From the NCBI GenBank assembly GCA_016748015.1, contig JAAOMT010000678.1, forward strand, positions 414,389-478,388: DNA of 64,000 bases, given 5' to 3'. Every line of letters starts with the position of its first letter. The stretch's first letter is position 1. Both the position numbers and the translations under genes were made by a program. The DNA is from Geosiphon pyriformis (lineage: Eukaryota > Glomeromycota > Glomeromycetes > Archaeosporales > Geosiphonaceae). Of the stretch, positions 48,148-60,347 are shown in pieces. The notes beneath the pieces were generated by a model. That model was not told the DNA's origin, did not search any database, and saw only the letters and a program-made list of their open reading frames with translations.

Positions 48148-50212
48148 AAAGAATCTACAACTCATGACACCTTTAGAAGCTTTTAACTTTCAAAAAAATA
48201 ATTTTTTTATAACATTATAGATTTAATATAAGAAACATATTTGAATTAAATAAAGCTAAATCAAATTGATTAATATTATATTTTAAATTTCAAGCTAATA
48301 AGTTTAATAGATGGGAAAGAAAGCATTTTTTTATCCTAAAAATTTAAATTTTCAATTTTCCCCATGATAATTTTTGCCAAGAGAAGAATTTTAATATCAT
48401 TTTACTATATCTTTTAATTTAATAGTAAATTTTTATCAGCAACTAATTATTAAATGATATCAATAATGATTTGTAATAAAACTAATTTTATTTTTGATCA
48501 TGCTAAACTTATAGTTGTGTCGTTCTGAAAAAGAAATTGAGATACACCCAAGAACAAATTTAATATTTAATCCTAAACAAAGAATTGTTTTTTATTTTTA
48601 AAAAATTACTGCGATGATATAATAATTTTTCTCGACTCAAATCAAATCACTTTGTCATGTCAAACTGACCCAAAGTATTTAAATTTAAATAAATGTATAT
48701 TTTAAACGTTTTTCTTTAAATGATGAAAGTTTATGGAATTAAAATATATATAAATTAGAGAAACAAAAAATATCTTTGAATTTTTTAATACTTGTATTGT
48801 TCTCAAAGAAATTTTCTGCTGAGCACATCTGTTGACTATTTTGTAGAGGAGAAGATTTTTTATCCAATTAAGGGAAAAAAAATTACATGTATATGTGCAT
48901 GTATAAAGTCAGGAATCACTATTATAAAAAAAGCTTTTTAGAAAGTTCTTTATAGATGTGACCAAATGTTCAATCAAACAACTTTACACAATCTGTCATT
49001 TATTTGAATTAGAATTGTTATTGTTTTTCATCTGGGTTTTCTATTAAAAAATATTTATGCTTTAAAAGAATATTTTGTATTTTAAATAGAATGGATCATT
49101 CTTAAACGTCATCGCTCTTTTTTTTTATTGTTCTGTTGGGCATAAATGCATGAGCACAACGGGCATTTTACTTGCATGTTTTTCTTTATTGTTTAGCATT
49201 TTTTTATCGACATTCAAAAACAGATATAAATATTGCTCGAGTCGGTTAGAAGACTCCAAATTTCTATAATCTGATTGATGTTAATTTTTCTTTTGAAAAG
49301 TATTAGGCAACTAATTAAATAAGAAAATTTATACAATCACAGTTAAAATTGTAATTGACAAATTCAAGCAAAGGATTTTATTATAAATAGACTAATATTA
49401 ACTTGTGATTGAATTTTATAGGCTGATTATTAATGGTGGCTATAAAACAAGAAGTTTGGATAAATTGGACATTATTTTAAAAACTTTCAATTGGCAAATA
49501 TTCAAAAAATCTATCATTTAGTTGGATAATTAACGACCGTCTTTTTTTTTATCAAATATATCAATAGATACCAGTTCCCTCCTTGGCGTAATAATCACAT
49601 GAGGAACTTTAAGTTGTGCTCTCGCTACTAATCTGATTTCTCTCATAAAACAAAGTCTTGGCAATAAATTTTTCTCGAGGTAAAAAAAAAAACAAAACGG
49701 GAATACCGAAACAAGATAAATTGTGAATTTTGCTTATCCCAAAAATATTCAGAAATTTAAAATGATACATAGCATTCAATGTTGTAGCATGTAAGCATGT
49801 AAGCATGTAACCATTGAGGCATTCTTTATGATATTCATTACTCATTGGGTTACTAAAACAAACCCCATTTAGAAATTTTAAAATACTCAATAAAAGGTTA
49901 CGCAGTTATCCCTTTTTTCCTTAGATTTACAGATCTCCATAAATCAAATAATTTCATTACCATTTATGGTTATTATGTTTGCATGGAGAAAGATGTACAA
50001 ATTTTGAATACCCTTGTTACCCGAATACCCGTTGTTAGAGCTGCATTTACTACATGTTTCGCTGTTTAACATGGTATAATATTACTCCAAACAATTCACA
50101 AGGCAAAAATCGTCGAAATGAGAAAAATCTTAATTTATAAAAAGGCCTCATCCAAAATTATTCTCTCAAAAAAAACTTTATCCACTATTATTTAAATTTC
50201 CTTTATTTAAAA
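48148..50212. other. Intergenic
   Basis: No supported gene. Minus 49609-49890 is a 93-codon open stretch over a short tandem repeat (8-bp unit TAAGCATG, 49785-49809), with no motif. Confidence 0.5.
50136..50145 (+). promoter_or_regulatory. Candidate TATA box for the GPI-anchored protein gene
   Basis: TATAAAAAGG lies 77 bp upstream of the ATG at 50213. The GG context and spacing make it a reasonable core promoter. Confidence 0.5.
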
Positions 50213-51148
50213 ATGAGAATCTCTAGCCTCATATTCATCTCTCTATTTTATTTCAGCTCTTTAATCAACTCAAAGACATCTGCTCAAGTCGATATTATAG
50301 ACCTTAGTGCAAAATGTTTGATGACCGGCGAAGCTTTCCTAGGATCACCGGAACTTTCAAAGTGTTTTCCCTTTTCCTCGGTTCAATCACAATTCGCCTC
50401 AGATGGCATAAACATTGACGAATCCATCGCAAATTCTCTTAAGGATATCTGTGATGCGCCTAAATGTGACGATAAACTCATTCAAAACGCCATCGACAAG
50501 CTTAATGTTGGCTGTCAAAGCGATATTAAAAATAATAATACCATTGTATTAGGTTTTCAACAAGGTTTACAATTTTATTCTCCTCTACGAGATTCATTGT
50601 GTTTAAAAACCTCGGGTGGAAAATTCTGTATCGCTGAGACGATAAAGATTGTCAAAGAGTTTGTTACTAGTGACGCAAATTTGGCTAATCTTACCTTAGC
50701 TATTGAAGCTCCTATTACTATCTTTGATAGCATCCCCAAGTCTTTAGCTTGTACCACTTGTAATAAGGCAGTTGGGAATATTTTATTAAACTTTGCAAAG
50801 AGTAATCCTCAAGCATTGAAGAACATTTCAAGCTTTATTGGTTTTACTCAAGAAGATGTCACGAATGCTATTGAAAAGAAATGTGGTAAAGAATTTTTGA
50901 GTGAGTTTTTTATACATATATTAGGCTTGAAAACTTTTGCTTTGTTTTCCTTACTAATTTCAATATTAACTTTAATTTTCAAACGGATAGACGGTAAAGT
51001 TCAATTAGATAATCTGACAACCAATGGTACAACAAGCAATATTACATCCGGCTCCCAAAAATCGGTCGCTTCAAATAACAACTATTACTTTTCTACCATT
51101 TCTTTCTTCTCAGCAGCTTCTATCATCGTTTCATTTGCTCTGTTTTAA
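50213..51148 (+). CDS. Putative GPI-anchored cell-surface protein, probably two exons
   Basis: From ATG 50213 the frame is open for 311 codons, but it probably contains a 90-bp intron (50901-50990, GTGAGT..ATAG). That stretch translates to a hydrophobic, out-of-character insert, and removing it joins KKCGKEFL to NGKVQLDN. The spliced product is 281 aa. Residues 1-24 are a signal peptide (ISSLIFISLFYFSSLI). The mature part is helical with regularly spaced cysteines (SAKCLMTGEAFLGSPELSKC; ICDAPKCDDKL; LACTTCNKAV), probably disulphide-bonded. A Ser/Thr/Asn-rich tail follows, and a hydrophobic C-terminus (FFSAASIIVSFALF) is typical of a GPI signal. It is not an enzyme I recognise. A cell-wall or surface role is inferred. 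Confidence 0.75.
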   Translation: MRISSLIFISLFYFSSLINSKTSAQVDIIDLSAKCLMTGEAFLGSPELSKCFPFSSVQSQFASDGINIDESIANSLKDICDAPKCDDKLIQNAIDKLNVGCQSDIKNNNTIVLGFQQGLQFYSPLRDSLCLKTSGGKFCIAETIKIVKEFVTSDANLANLTLAIEAPITIFDSIPKSLACTTCNKAVGNILLNFAKSNPQALKNISSFIGFTQEDVTNAIEKKCGKEFLSEFFIHILGLKTFALFSLLISILTLIFKRIDGKVQLDNLTTNGTTSNITSGSQKSVASNNNYYFSTISFFSAASIIVSFALF

Positions 51149-54100
51149 AAAGAGGATTTTAATTGTAATTTAATTTTTCACTATAAAAAATATAATGCTA
51201 TAGAAAAGATATATTAATTAAGCTATATATTTAAAATTAAAAAAAATAATTTTTATTTTGAAAAGACATTACAATAATTGTAGAAAATTTGATTCAAAAA
51301 AGATCACAAGAATTTAACCCTTTGTATGTAATTTACTTGGAAATTTGCTTAATAATTTGGGTTTCAGAGTAAATCACGCTCATGTAGGGCATGCTGTAAC
51401 AAAATCAGACAAAGTGAACGTGTGAAATAAAGTGGTCGGTGGTCAGACAAGAGAATGATGGAGGCCCCAAAAAGAGCAATTTTTGCTGCTGCATTTACAT
51501 TCCTTTCTTATGTTGTGTATTTTATCCTCCTTGCTGAACACTGGAGATGAACACAATGACACTATTTAAGTGAACAATCTGATTCACTCTACCAATTATC
51601 CTATAAGCACAATGAAGAATAACTTTAGAGAAACAGAATAGGCATTTTTTCAAAAAATTGTATTCATTAATAATTGCTATATTTCTGTAAATCCTGTGTT
51701 GTGCCTCAATTTGTTTCATTCCTTGTTGAGAATTCTCTTAATACAGCTGTTTACAAATACTTAAAAGTGGTTGATACTAGCAAAAATTAATTTAAAAGTC
51801 TTTGGTACTATAATGATAGTATCTAGATTTGTTTCAGAGAAACTGATCTTTTGGCATAAAAATAAATGCTTTGTAATTATTAAATCAAATTTATTTATTT
51901 TGAAAACAAACAAAAAGTCAAACAATTAAGCAAAATTATTAAAAAAAACCACAAAACTGTTTAAGTTTTATTTTTTTTATATAATTTTTTTTTGAATAGA
52001 TTTGTATTTAAAGAAATTGTGATAGTACATGTATTTCTATTGCTTACAAGGTTTTATTCGATATATATAATAAGCTTTTAATGCTTGTAAGTATTTTCTT
52101 TATCTTAATAACTTCAAGTTACTTTACTTATATTTTTGCTTTACAATTTTCAGCTGTTAGTAAATTTGAGATTTGGATTTTATTATAATCTTCTGATTTT
52201 TTAATTAATATTTATCTATTTAAATTTCAATTGTGAAAGCTTTTTATGCAAAAATTTCAATGTATCAGCCAAGTTTTTAACTTGTAATACATGAGTTTTT
52301 TATTTTGAATGGTTTAAAGTTGGCATTTTTATGGTTGGCATAAACTTGTAATATTAATTTTGTTTTTTTTTGTTTCAAAATTTGATTTAAGAAAGGTTTT
52401 GTCAAATTTTATTTTTTCAACAAACATATTATTATTACAGATTAGAGTAATATACTGGGTTTTTTTTGCTTGGTAAAAATTGGTAATTTAATTTTATTTT
52501 CAATTAAAATATGTTATATATGTTAACAATGATAAAATACAATATGTAAAAATCTTGTTAATAATTAATAGCTTTTAAATAAAAAAAGAAAATCCAATAA
52601 TAATTACAATTATATTAATAAATATTATTAATATAACATATGTATTAAAACATAAAATGTTGAAAATTAATTATTTTTTATGTATTATTATTAAAAAAAT
52701 TAACAATTTTTTTTGTTGTTATTTTCTTGGTAAAAATTATTCTTTAAAAAACTATATGTTAATATTATTTAAAACAATTTTCTAAATTTCTTCTGATTTT
52801 CTAAGTATGTTTGTAAATTTTTTATTTTTATTTTTTCTTTGTGCTCTTAGCATTTAAGAATATTGTATTAATAGTAATATTCTATTAACTTTTTTTTATT
52901 TCATGTTATATATTTTTGGCAAATAATTACAATAATAGTTCAAATTTTTCGCATCATAGATATAAGTTAATTAGAAATAATAACTATTTTAAATTTACTT
53001 ATAAAACACAATATTTGATGTTTTAAATTTCAAAAACATTAGTTTAAACTTTGCTGCTTTTTTTTTCAGTCTGTTTTTTTTGGCTTTTTACTATTAAGTG
53101 TTTTAATATTATATTATTTTGGCTAAAACAAGATAAATACAAAAAAATTCAATTAATATTACACAAAATCTAGCCATAAATATTACTCATTTATATGTTT
53201 ATAATAAATATATATACTTTAATAATATTTGATAGATTGGTTTTAACTTGTTGCTAAATGTTTTGATTTGACAAAAAAATTTTTCAATACTATAATTTTA
53301 GAAAACATAACTTTTTAGTTAGTATAGTTTTAATTAAAACTGACTTTTTCTTATTTTTTTACTTTGAAAATTTATTATATAATTGTGTTAAAAATATGTG
53401 GTTAGGCTGCACTCGTTAAATTAAAAAAAATAGTGCAAAAAACATTTAAGTAAATAGAAAATAATATATATAAATTTATATTAGGTTTTGTAAATTATAG
53501 ACATTATATTTTTTATTTTTTATTTTCAAACTATTCGAACAAAATTAATAAGAAAATTAATTTTTAAAAAAAAAAACAGAATCTTTAATAATTGCTGGTA
53601 TTTAAATTACTCATAAAAAATAATAATTTAATATTTGGGATTCATATACAAAAATTTACACTAAATTTAAATTTAATTTGGTGTAGTTTCATATATAATT
53701 GCTTAATATTTAATAAAAATTAGCATTATAATAAACCAAAAATATTTCTAAAGCAATATAAATTTTTTTATCTTTATGGTTTCTTAGATAATATTAGAAA
53801 AAACTTTAAATACTTAATAATTGATTTTTTGCTTAAAAACTAATTACTGCTTTATATTGAGCAAACTGTTTTTTTTTAAACAATTTGTTATAAAGTAGAT
53901 ATAACAATATGGTACTTATTATCTATGTTTCTATTATTATTTTGTTTGGTTAAAATTCTATAAATAAAATTTTGTAAAAATACCACAATTAAAAATTTAT
54001 TAAAATAATTATTATATATATATATTTTTAATTGTTTTAAGAGAATTAAAAAAAACTGAATATAATTATGCTGTTTGTATTTATTGTTTGCCAAGTTTTT

Positions 54101-55247
54101 TGAATAAATTTTTAAGATAATAAAGCTTGATTAATATTTTTTTGAATTTTTTTTGTAAAATTCTATTTTACTTCATTCTTATAGTTATTATTAAAAGTTT
54201 TCAATATATATATAAAGAAAACCCCAATTTTAATAGCCTAAAAATAAATAATCAGGCCTTCAAAATAAAGTTTTTCTTGACAAAAAATTTGCCAAAGACC
54301 AAATCAAAAATTTTAATTACACTTGCTATGAATTCATCATTGTTTTCTTTTAAAAGTTGTTTCTTTTCAAAAGCCTATATAAATGAAAGGCTTGACTTTT
54401 ACGGTTTCTTATATCAAATCTGATGGAATTTGGTCGAGTGTTGGCACATTTGATGTAACTTCAAGATAAAGCATTTTCAGACATTTTGTAAACAGAAATT
54501 TCTCACTGTTTGAGATTCTATTTCATTCTTACTCAGTGCGATAATAGGCTAAACTGAAACTGATTATGGCAGCAGAAGTGGTTGATTGTTGCTAAGATTC
54601 CATAGAAGATGGTCTTTACTCAGTGCTTTCTTGCCAAGATTGTCATCATTGTAAAAATAATGTTTTAGATTGATAGTACACCATCAAAAAGATAAAAAGT
54701 AAAGAAATTAAAGAAGTTTTTATCTGTTTTAAAATGGCGTACAAAAATTAAAATTAGTTAATAAAAGCTTGATGTATTAAAAAAATCCATTATAAAAAAT
54801 CTTACTAGTTATCCAAGTGTTCTAATATTAATGGAGCCACTGTTGAAGGAGCAAATTTCGGAAATTAAGAATATTTAATTGACATTATAAACACGGATAT
54901 AAGGTGAGAGCAAGCAAATAAGTGAGAAATTATTCTAATCACATTTTAATGAATTACAAAAAATTGCTTCAGAGGCATTGGATTTGTTTGAATGGAAAAT
55001 ATGTGAATAAATTTTTAATAGGCAAGAGGGGCATAATATTAAAATTCTAAAATAAATTTTTTTGTCAAATTATTTTCATAACATCAACTCCTAAAAGATT
55101 TTACCCCGAGCAAACAAGCCTTATAAGTAGATATTTGGGATTTTGGAACTTGATCTTAAAACTGTATTCGATAAATATCCACTTGATTTTCAAGAATAAT
55201 TACCTGGAATTAATATTTCCAAAAATTTTTATTTGCTCTGATTGACA
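51149..55247. other. Intergenic, largely A+T-rich
   Basis: From 51149 to about 51850 the composition is moderate, and 51850-54100 is a third A+T-rich stretch. Plus 54127-54423 (98 codons, TTG start) is hydrophobic and A+T-driven, and I do not call it. 54420-55240 has no supported gene. Confidence 0.5.
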
Positions 55248-56489
55248 TCAAGCATATGAAGGCTTATGCATATAATATCCTAGATAGGGACCATAACGAA
55301 TACTTGTAGTCAAACCGTTTTTGACAGCTTTTTCATTGCATTCCTAAATCATATAAATTTAAATATGAAATATACTCTTAAAATTCCAAACAATAAGCTT
55401 CTTAAAACTCACCCGAGGCTTGATACTTTTTCCCATTTCTCCCATACATCGAAAAACAATTTGAGCACCTCGACAATTACAATCAGCTTGAATCCAATAT
55501 TCAATTCCAAAATGTACTCTTTCACTTGGGTTAAATTCAGTAGAAAAATTCGCCAAAAAAGGTAATTGAGGGAGAATATCATTCTCCAAAGTTACTCGAT
55601 AGATATTAAATGAAATATTATCTTGTAGGTTTTTAGATGGTGATAGACTTGTAATGTATTGAGCGAATTTGAAATTTCCAATTCTTGGCAAACCATAGAC
55701 AAACAAAATCATTTTAATAGGTCTATTAATGCGACGAATTGACTGCAAGAACTCTTTGAGATCGAGTGCCGCAAAAACGCAAAGAGCTATAGCCAGTTTA
55801 AATGATAATTGAGAAACAACATTTTATTTCATTACTGAAATGATGAATTAAAACTTACCTGCGTTCATATAATGTCCAGCAAAATATATTTTGGAAATCT
55901 GAGGATTTTCATCTAAAGTGCTTAAGATCTTGTGAAGCAAAATCTCGCTAATTTCTAAAAAATTGTCATATAAGACTTTATCTACCAAAGCCCCTTCAAG
56001 ATTCGGATATTCAATCAGCTTTTTCTTTTCTTTTCTCCAGTTTAGATTTCTTTTTCGTAAAGATACTTCAATTGCATTGTACTTAATATCAATTTTAGCT
56101 GTAAGAAAATTGACGTATTTATTAAATTGATTTACCTCTGGATCTCTTCGGAAAAAAAGGATACCAGCACACATGTTTTTTATTCATATAAATGTACCAT
56201 AAAATTCAGCAATCAGCATGTTTTTCCTACGGAGGCCATATGCTTGACTGGAGATGTGGGCGAATCTTTTCAACTTCTTTACTAATTTTGAATTTGGACT
56301 CAAGCTTTTAGGCAATGAAATACTATTTTGTGAGATTTTCAAAATATTTTTTGATGAGTTTATACTGGGAAGTGAACTGGCTTGAATGAAAATTTTGTCG
56401 AGAAAAAAAATTTGGAAATTCGAAAACAAAAAAATTGTCAGCAATAAAAATCTATACAACATTATATAATTCAAATGGAACTTGTTCAT
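55248..56489 (-). pseudogene. Class 3 lipase-like protein with lost nucleophile and one in-frame stop (three exons)
   Basis: Exons on the minus strand: 56489-55859, 55786-55413, 55343-55248; the introns (72 and 69 bp) have GTAAGT..TATAG and GTGAGT..TTTAG and keep frame (366 codons in all). A signal-anchor-like N-terminus (YRFLLLTIFLFSNFQIFFL) suggests secretion. The fungal class 3 lipase pattern follows: KLKRFAHISSQAY, then KIYFAGHYMNA where the GHSxGG nucleophile elbow should be, FVYGLPRIGN, and NDILPQLP and VHFGIEYWI with the expected Asp and His. The Ser is Tyr, so catalysis is not expected. A TGA at 56184-56186 interrupts exon 1. It ends RYGPYLGYYMHKPSYA. A TATAAAA lies at 56533-56539 on the coding strand. 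Could be a pseudogene or a read-through pseudoenzyme. Confidence 0.82.
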
Positions 56490-57420
56490 TTTAAAATTTG
56501 AGAGCTCCTTTTAATTCAAGGTTTTTGAATCATTTTATAATTAAACTTTTAAGGAGTTTCTTTGCTGTGAAACATTGATAGGAAAAATTTTTACAAAATG
56601 ATCAACGATTTGATAAATGTACTTTTGATTATCAACCCGAATCAAAAATAAATTTTAATTGTTTTTGGAATTAAAAATACCAAAATTAAAAGAATTTTAT
56701 TTTAAAATTTAATCAAGACAAAAGAAATTCAAAAACTTAATCTCTTTGAAACCTTTGAACTTTCAATTTTTTTTGTTAATTTTTCTAATTTCATGTTCAT
56801 GTTAAAAGTAAAGAAAAAGGTAATTGATTATTCTGTATACTAATCAGAAGATCGAATTAACTCGATAAAGTTTTCTGAAACAGGGGTAGTGCTTTTTTTT
56901 ATAAAAATATATATTTCTGTTATCTTGAACCAAACATTTCATTTTTCTTGTCGATAAAATTTGGATTTACCTTTTTTGGTTTCAAATTTGTTCACAATAC
57001 TCAATCTTTTCTAAAAAAGTTTGATTACAACTGCAAAACATAATAAACTGTCAATAATTTGTGCACGACCATTAGATAACAGCCTGATATTCTTTTTAAC
57101 ATTTGAAAGCGAAGCTCACAAAAAATTAAAATATTTCAAAATTCTAAATTATATATTGTCCTAATCTTTCAAAAAAGATGGCAAGAAGCAAGGTGAAAAA
57201 ATTCTCTTTATTACTTGGGATAATTTTTTATACAAACTTTGAAAATTTGACTATATCTCAAATGTCAGATCTTTCCCATACGATAACCAAAATAATTACC
57301 AAGCCGTCGATTAAGGGATTTATTAATCATTCTTTCCTTTATTGCAATCCTGAAATTTATAATTTATTTGATTTCAATAATACTTAATCTTTTTGCAAAA
57401 CTCAAAAGACAAATTTTTAG
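56490..57420. other. Spacer between the two lipase-like copies
   Basis: A plus-strand ATG ORF of 69 codons (57178-57387, MARSKVKKFSLLLGIIFYTN) has a weakly signal-peptide-like start but no recognisable family. It is probably chance. The rest holds nothing supported. Confidence 0.4.
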
Positions 57421-58445
57421 TCAAAAATAACTTGAGGTTTAAGAATTTGTCTGTTTATTATGTCAATATCGCCCCATTTTTCATAAAATCTTTGGTGACT
57501 ATTGCAATTACAATCATCCATAAGCCAATATTCTCGTACAAAATGGTACCTCCCTAAAAAATTGAGTTCACTTGCCTTTTCTAATTGCAAAAAAGCATTA
57601 GAATATTGAGTGTGGGTGTATGCGGTCAGTTTATTAGCATTTCGAAATGGGAAGTTGTGAAAAAATATCGTCGTTCAAGGTGACTCGAAAAATTCCGTTT
57701 ACAGTCATTTGGCTTTCATCAGTGTATTTGAAAGCATTTTGAACGTACTTTCCGAATATTTTGTTTCCAAGACGTGGTAAAGCATAGGTGACACACAAAA
57801 ATTTTTGATTGGGACCTTTTTACGTTTCACATAATCGAGCATGTTGAGAGTGGCTAAGACGCTGAGACCTAGCAATAAATAAATTTTTTAAATATTAACT
57901 TACAACGATTTATTACTTTGAAAACAGACAAGAAAATCACAGACGTTAGAAATACTAGCCTCCATTTATAAAATGCTCAACATAATGAATTGCAGTTATT
58001 TTCTTTATAATTTGAGATACCATAATGAAAAGTTTCTTATCAATGTGCTGAAAATCATTATAAAATCCTTCATCAACACGTGCTCCATTCACATTGAGAT
58101 AATTTGTAAGCCTTTTTGGTTTTGTCCGCCATTTGCAATTTGTTCTACGTATGAGAACCTTCAGGAAATTCCAATTTTTTACGAAACCCAACTAAAGTAT
58201 AAACGTTAAATCAATTAATCGTTACAGAAAGTTAACAAAATAAAGATATGGGGACATGGTTTTAACCGTAGATTTCAGGAAACAATCTTTGCGTTTTATT
58301 ATTGATGGTATAAACCATTTTTAAAAAATAGGCATTTTCAGCTAATTGTTGAACAAGTTTCGAATAGAAGTCTAACGGTTGAATTTTATTTATCGCTTTA
58401 AGCTCATTTAACCAGTTTCTTTTTTTTTTATTAAAATTTTTGGAA
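57421..58445 (-). pseudogene. Second class 3 lipase-like copy, broken
   Basis: Minus-strand pieces follow the order of the first copy. WLNELKAINKIQPLDFYSKL comes near 58420. After a likely intron ending in TACTTTAG, there is RRTNCKWRTKPKRLTNYLNV (about 58170) and AIHYVEHFINGG (about 57970), aligned with the GHYMNA region of copy 1. After a GC-type donor and an intron ending TTGCTAG come GLSVLATLNMLDYVKRKK, TYALPRLGN, VTLNDDIFSQLP and FVREYWLMDDCNCNS. The elbow GHS reads EHF, so the nucleophile is Phe. At least two frameshifts (near 57795 and 57645) break it. A local duplicate of the 55-56 kb gene. Confidence 0.75.
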
Positions 58446-60347
58446 AAAAATGGGTTCTATAACTAAATATTTGAAAATATTTCTACAGAAAAATTGCCAG
58501 CATTAATAAAATAAGCCAAACTATAATGAATGGGTAGACACAAGAAAACGTTTTTTATGCAAGAAAATAAATATTCTTTTCAAATACAAAAAAGGTTTTA
58601 ATCTAATACAGGGAACTTTTATATTTTTCTACAGATGTAATTCATGATTTTTCAAGTTTTCATTTAATAAGTCTGAAGTAAAATCATTTCGATCCCAAAG
58701 GTGTTTTGCTGTATGTTTCGTTTTGAACGCTGTTTTTTTGTACTCATGAGTGAAATTGACCAATATTTGCCCATTAATATTTATAAATCTCTTATGAAGT
58801 ATTTTCTTCACTTGTAAATTAAAGAATTAAAATTTTCTCACATCATATAACAAGATTTACGAATGGAATGCTTTATTTAACTAATATTTCTCATGATGAA
58901 AGCCAATAAGCTTTTAATAATACTTGCTTTCAATCTACTCTATCATATTCTGTTTTTTTTTTATGGATTTGAGCTTTATCATTTCTTTCAGCCAAATTTG
59001 ATACACTCCAATTCACAAATATAGAAAAGATATAACTATATTATTTTGAAAAAAAGTAAAATAAATATTTTTTTGAATTATTTTAAAAGTTAAATAAAAT
59101 ATTCAGTCTTTTAGAAAATTTTAATTACATTTATTTAAGAACTTCTTTTCTAAAACAAAAAGACCAAATATTTTTACTAAAGGTTTATTAAAATTTTCAG
59201 ATATTTTAAAGTCTTATCAAAAATTAGAATGGCAAAAGCTAAAAAAAAAAAATCTTGATAAAGTACGTTAAAATGCAGCTGATAAAAATAGAATAATAAA
59301 TGAAATCAGGGTTTCACTGTTTCACCGTAAATAAAAAAGAAATGACTCTTTTTAATTACCAAGTTTCACAGGACCTTTCATGTTCATTTTTATTTAAAAA
59401 TTAATGCAAAGAAAATTTTTTCATGTTAAATGCTGATCATAATTAGCAACTCTTAGAATCTATTTCTATTATTGGCCCCCAACATGTAAGAAATAACTTT
59501 CAAAAAAGGGAAAATAATGTAGAACAATGAGTGACTACATGCGTATATCAATTGGGTAACTATGTGGAATTGACTACTGGGGATAATACTTCAAAATACT
59601 CGCCCGATAATATGTTCAATCACTGTTAGAAAACAATGAAAATAATTTAATTGAAACCCTGACCTACAACGTTTTAACCCCTTCTTATAATCGATATTAC
59701 TCGAACAAGAAATTTTCTCAATTAGTATTATAATTTATTGTGTTGTATTTTTCTTTTATTACTCTATTTACTTTCAATTACAATAAGCAACTGGTAAATC
59801 GGAGTGAAAGCGATATATTAATAAATTTCATATTGAAATCCTCAAAAAGAAATCAAAAATATTTTTTAGTCTTTAAAAATGTTAGCATGGCTAAAAAGTA
59901 AAAAGTACCGATTGAAATTAAAATATAATCAAGTAATAAGCATATTACATTAAAAATATGGATGGAATCACTATCAGTTTCGAATTCCTTCTTCAAGCTT
60001 GAATATTTAAAAATAATCCAAAGAACAACCCTTTTTTCTACTTAAAAACCTTAGGTTATCATAAATTTATTCTTGTGAATTTTCCAAGGCATTTTACTAC
60101 CTAAAAAATTAATACATTGATGATAAATAAAATCCTTGTAAAATTCTCACAAAAGAAAGCTTAAATGGATGTGAACAGAATTTTACGAATTCCGTCTCCG
60201 TTTGAGGATAAATAAGAATAGATGACGAGGTAACTTAAAAAAAGCAAATTAAGCATAAATAAGAAGAAAGATAGTCAGGACTAAAAACTGTTTGTAAAAA
60301 TGTGAAAACTAAATGGCGAGTTCAAGTACGATAGAATCTGAAAATAA
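58446..60347. other. Intergenic
   Basis: No supported gene. Minus 58629-58811 is a 60-codon ATG-less open stretch without motifs. It may be a remnant of the N-terminus of the lipase-like copy, but I cannot show it. Confidence 0.45.

Noticed and set aside
49785-49809. 8-bp tandem units considered as a CRISPR-like array
   Set aside because: No spacers, only three units, and a eukaryotic context. A simple tandem duplication.
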